Origin: Oscillatoria acuminata PCC 6304
Lineage (GTDB): Bacteria > Cyanobacteriota > Cyanobacteriia > Cyanobacteriales > Laspinemataceae
Reading direction: 5' to 3'
Assembly (NCBI RefSeq): GCF_000317105.1
Contig: NC_019693.1
Location: 5,705,227-5,769,226, forward strand
DNA length: 64,000 nucleotides
Position numbers and translations under genes: made by a program. Positions 62,393 through 64,000 of the stretch are shown piece after piece. Below the pieces are notes generated by a model that had not been told where the DNA came from, ran no database searches, and saw only the letters and a list, made by a program, of their open reading frames with translations. The first letter of the stretch is position 1. Every line of letters starts with the position of its first letter.

Positions 62393-63166
62393 ATGGTGTC
62401 TCTCAAGGGTAAAATTGTGTTGATTACGGGTGCGAGTAGTGGGATTGGGGCCGCTTGCGCCGAACTGTTCGCCCAGGCGGGTGCGGATTTGATTTTGGCG
62501 GCGCGGCGTTTGGAACGGGTAGAGGCGTTAGGGACTCAACTGGTGCAACAGTATCAGATTCAGACTCATGTTTTGGGGTTGGATGTTTGCGATCGCCAAG
62601 CAGTTGACGCCACCCTGAATCATCTTCCCGAACCTTGGAATCAGATTGATATTTTAGTCAATAATGCGGGTCTGAGTCGGGGATTATCCAAACTCCATGA
62701 AGGCAATATTGACGACTGGGAGGAAATGCTGGATACCAATGTCAAGGGACTGCTGTATGTGACTCGGGCGGTGGTACCTGGGATGGTGGAACGGCAAGGG
62801 GGTCATGTGGTAAATATTGGCTCGATCGCCGGTCGAGTCGCCTATCCGGGGGGGAATGTGTACTGTGCCTCAAAAGCGGCAGTCCGGGCGATTTCCGACG
62901 GTTTGAAGCAAGATTTAATCGGGACTCCGGTGCGGGTGACGGAAATCGAACCGGGTTTAGTGGAGACGGAATTTAGTCTGGTGCGCTTTCATGGCGACTG
63001 CGATCGCGCTGAAAAGGTGTATCAGGATTTAACGCCCCTCACCGGGGAGGATATTGCGGATTTAGTGCTTTTTTCTGTCACTCGACCCCCCCATGTGAAT
63101 ATTAGCGAAATGTTAGTCGTCCCGGTGGATCAGGCCAATGCTACCCTCGTTCATCGGCGACGTTAA
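62393..63166 (+). CDS. SDR family NAD(P)-dependent oxidoreductase
   Basis: Short-chain dehydrogenase of 257 residues: TGASSGIGAACAELFAQAGA (cofactor loop), ILVNNAGLSRG, NIGSIAGRVAYPGGNVYCAS (YxxxK at YCASK), EPGLVETEF. Close to the YdfG/serine-3-dehydrogenase group. It lies 14 bases after the radical SAM gene, probably one transcript. Confidence 0.93.
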   Translation: MVSLKGKIVLITGASSGIGAACAELFAQAGADLILAARRLERVEALGTQLVQQYQIQTHVLGLDVCDRQAVDATLNHLPEPWNQIDILVNNAGLSRGLSKLHEGNIDDWEEMLDTNVKGLLYVTRAVVPGMVERQGGHVVNIGSIAGRVAYPGGNVYCASKAAVRAISDGLKQDLIGTPVRVTEIEPGLVETEFSLVRFHGDCDRAEKVYQDLTPLTGEDIADLVLFSVTRPPHVNISEMLVVPVDQANATLVHRRR

Positions 63167-63336
63167 ACTGAAAAAGATGCGCGTGAAGGACGGACGACGG
63201 ATGCAATCTACGATTCATGGTAACGGGTTAACTATCGCCCAATTTCGGGCGTTATTCCAAGCAAACAAACTCTCAACGGGGCGAGGGTTGAGCGTTGCGG
63301 TGATTTGTGGTGTACCGGGTATTGGGGAATAGTATC

Positions 63337-64000
63337 ATGACACCGGCAAAGTTACAAGCCCAAGCCAAACAAGGCGATCTGCGGGCGATCGCCGCTTTGA
63401 TTGATGATTGTTTAACCCCCCACGGCATGAGATCTCAGGTGCGCTTGCATCAGGGTTTATTGTCAGTGAGTGTGCACGCGCCCACTCCCAGACATCGGCA
63501 ACGGTGCGTTTCTGCAATTCGGCAACTGCTGATGAAACTGAGAATTCCGGCAGTCGCCCGGGTCCGGATTTTGGGCAAAAATCGCGATCGCTCAGTGATC
63601 TGGAGTGAGGAATTTTCCTTGGGAAAGGGAACTCATGTGCGAACCGTCGTCCCCGGACGGCGCAAACCGCAAAATGACGGCAACAGCGATACCCTAGCAC
63701 GGGGATTGTCCCGCGTCACCTCTCGTCCCTCCTCCACAAGAAGACAACCCAGGCGATCGCCCCAAACAAAGCTGCAAAAAGACCCCTGGTTAGCGGTTAA
63801 TTTATCGGTTCTGTTTCCGGGTCTCGGACAGATTTATGCCGGAAAATTTTTCCGAGGGTTGGGAATTATTTTAATTGAAGCCGTCTTAATTGCCGTTGCA
63901 CTGGCTACATTCTTTAGTCCGGAGGGCAATACTTTAACCAGTTTGGGATTAGTTTTCCCAATTTTTGGCATTTATTTGGTCAATATTATTGATGCTCATC
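63337..64000 (+). CDS. TM2-like membrane protein (3' end cut off)
   Basis: Starts at ATG 63337 and is open at the window end (221 codons). Residues 1-95 are a soluble domain (KLQAQAKQGDLRAIAALI, then VRLHQGLLSVSVHAP) of a type seen at the N-terminus of several cyanobacterial proteins. A basic linker (about 105-145) leads to a TM2-like part: LSVLFPGLGQIYAGKFFRGL and further hydrophobic helices. Function unknown. Confidence 0.72.
   Translation, partial: MTPAKLQAQAKQGDLRAIAALIDDCLTPHGMRSQVRLHQGLLSVSVHAPTPRHRQRCVSAIRQLLMKLRIPAVARVRILGKNRDRSVIWSEEFSLGKGTHVRTVVPGRRKPQNDGNSDTLARGLSRVTSRPSSTRRQPRRSPQTKLQKDPWLAVNLSVLFPGLGQIYAGKFFRGLGIILIEAVLIAVALATFFSPEGNTLTSLGLVFPIFGIYLVNIIDAH

Noticed and set aside
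63138-63332. 64-codon open frame after the second SDR gene
   Set aside because: Overlaps the end of the SDR gene, no ribosome site and no recognisable product; cannot exclude a small gene but support is too weak.

Overview
The window looks like a cyanobacterial chromosome, probably a filamentous non-heterocystous (Oscillatoriales-type) strain. The palindrome GCGATCGC (HIP1) recurs throughout. Cyanobacterial markers include SipA and a MnhA-less Mrp-type cation/proton antiporter operon. C-rich hairpin repeats sit between genes. Both ends are cut inside genes: a CheR-type methyltransferase on the left and a TM2-like membrane protein on the right.

Layout. 1-8.2 kb holds ordinary genes (cheR end, sipA, a lipid kinase, coaD, a DivIVA-like coiled coil, DUF2157 and GDYXXLXY membrane proteins, a DUF192 lipoprotein) and a DUF433/DUF5615 toxin-antitoxin pair. 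8.4-30.7 kb is a defence-type island flanked by two copies of a queD leader and gene, a degenerate one on the left and an intact one on the right. Its plus strand carries two unrecognised proteins and a 1899-residue DEAH/DUF1998 helicase of DruE/DpdJ type, then VapBC. Its minus strand carries a GNAT + tRNA-guanine-transglycosylase (DpdA-like) fusion, a winged-helix protein, a giant coiled-coil ATPase, a further unknown protein, a second YGYGKT ATPase and a phosphoribosyltransferase-like protein. Together with QueD this points to a variant 7-deazaguanine DNA modification and restriction (Dpd-like) system. An insertion sequence with a 10-bp target duplication sits between the transglycosylase operon and queD.

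30.7-41.6 kb is a second accessory region. It has a DUF6883/DUF4926 pair, an XRE repressor with an ImmA/IrrE protease, and divergently a 73-residue protein, a Cas4-like nuclease and a long prokaryotic Argonaute. The Argonaute gene is split near its start by two independent insertion sequences (IS66-type with 8-bp duplication, IS5/IS1182-type with 6-bp duplication). Removing both elements and one copy of each duplication restores an uninterrupted 756-residue frame that overlaps the nuclease gene by ATGA. A perfect palindrome between the divergent promoters is a candidate operator. A toxin/immunity-like pair and a UPF0175 antitoxin with a truncated PIN toxin follow.

41.8-64 kb is mostly housekeeping: metH, the antiporter operon, an OLD-type ATPase-Toprim protein, SNF2 helicase plus SWIM protein, a coiled-coil protein, two SDR oxidoreductases, arfB, an Rpn/DUF4351 protein with two duplicated tails, a fructose-6-phosphate aldolase-type transaldolase and a radical SAM activase.

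All family names come from reading motifs in the translations; no database search was run. No tRNA, rRNA or CRISPR array was seen.
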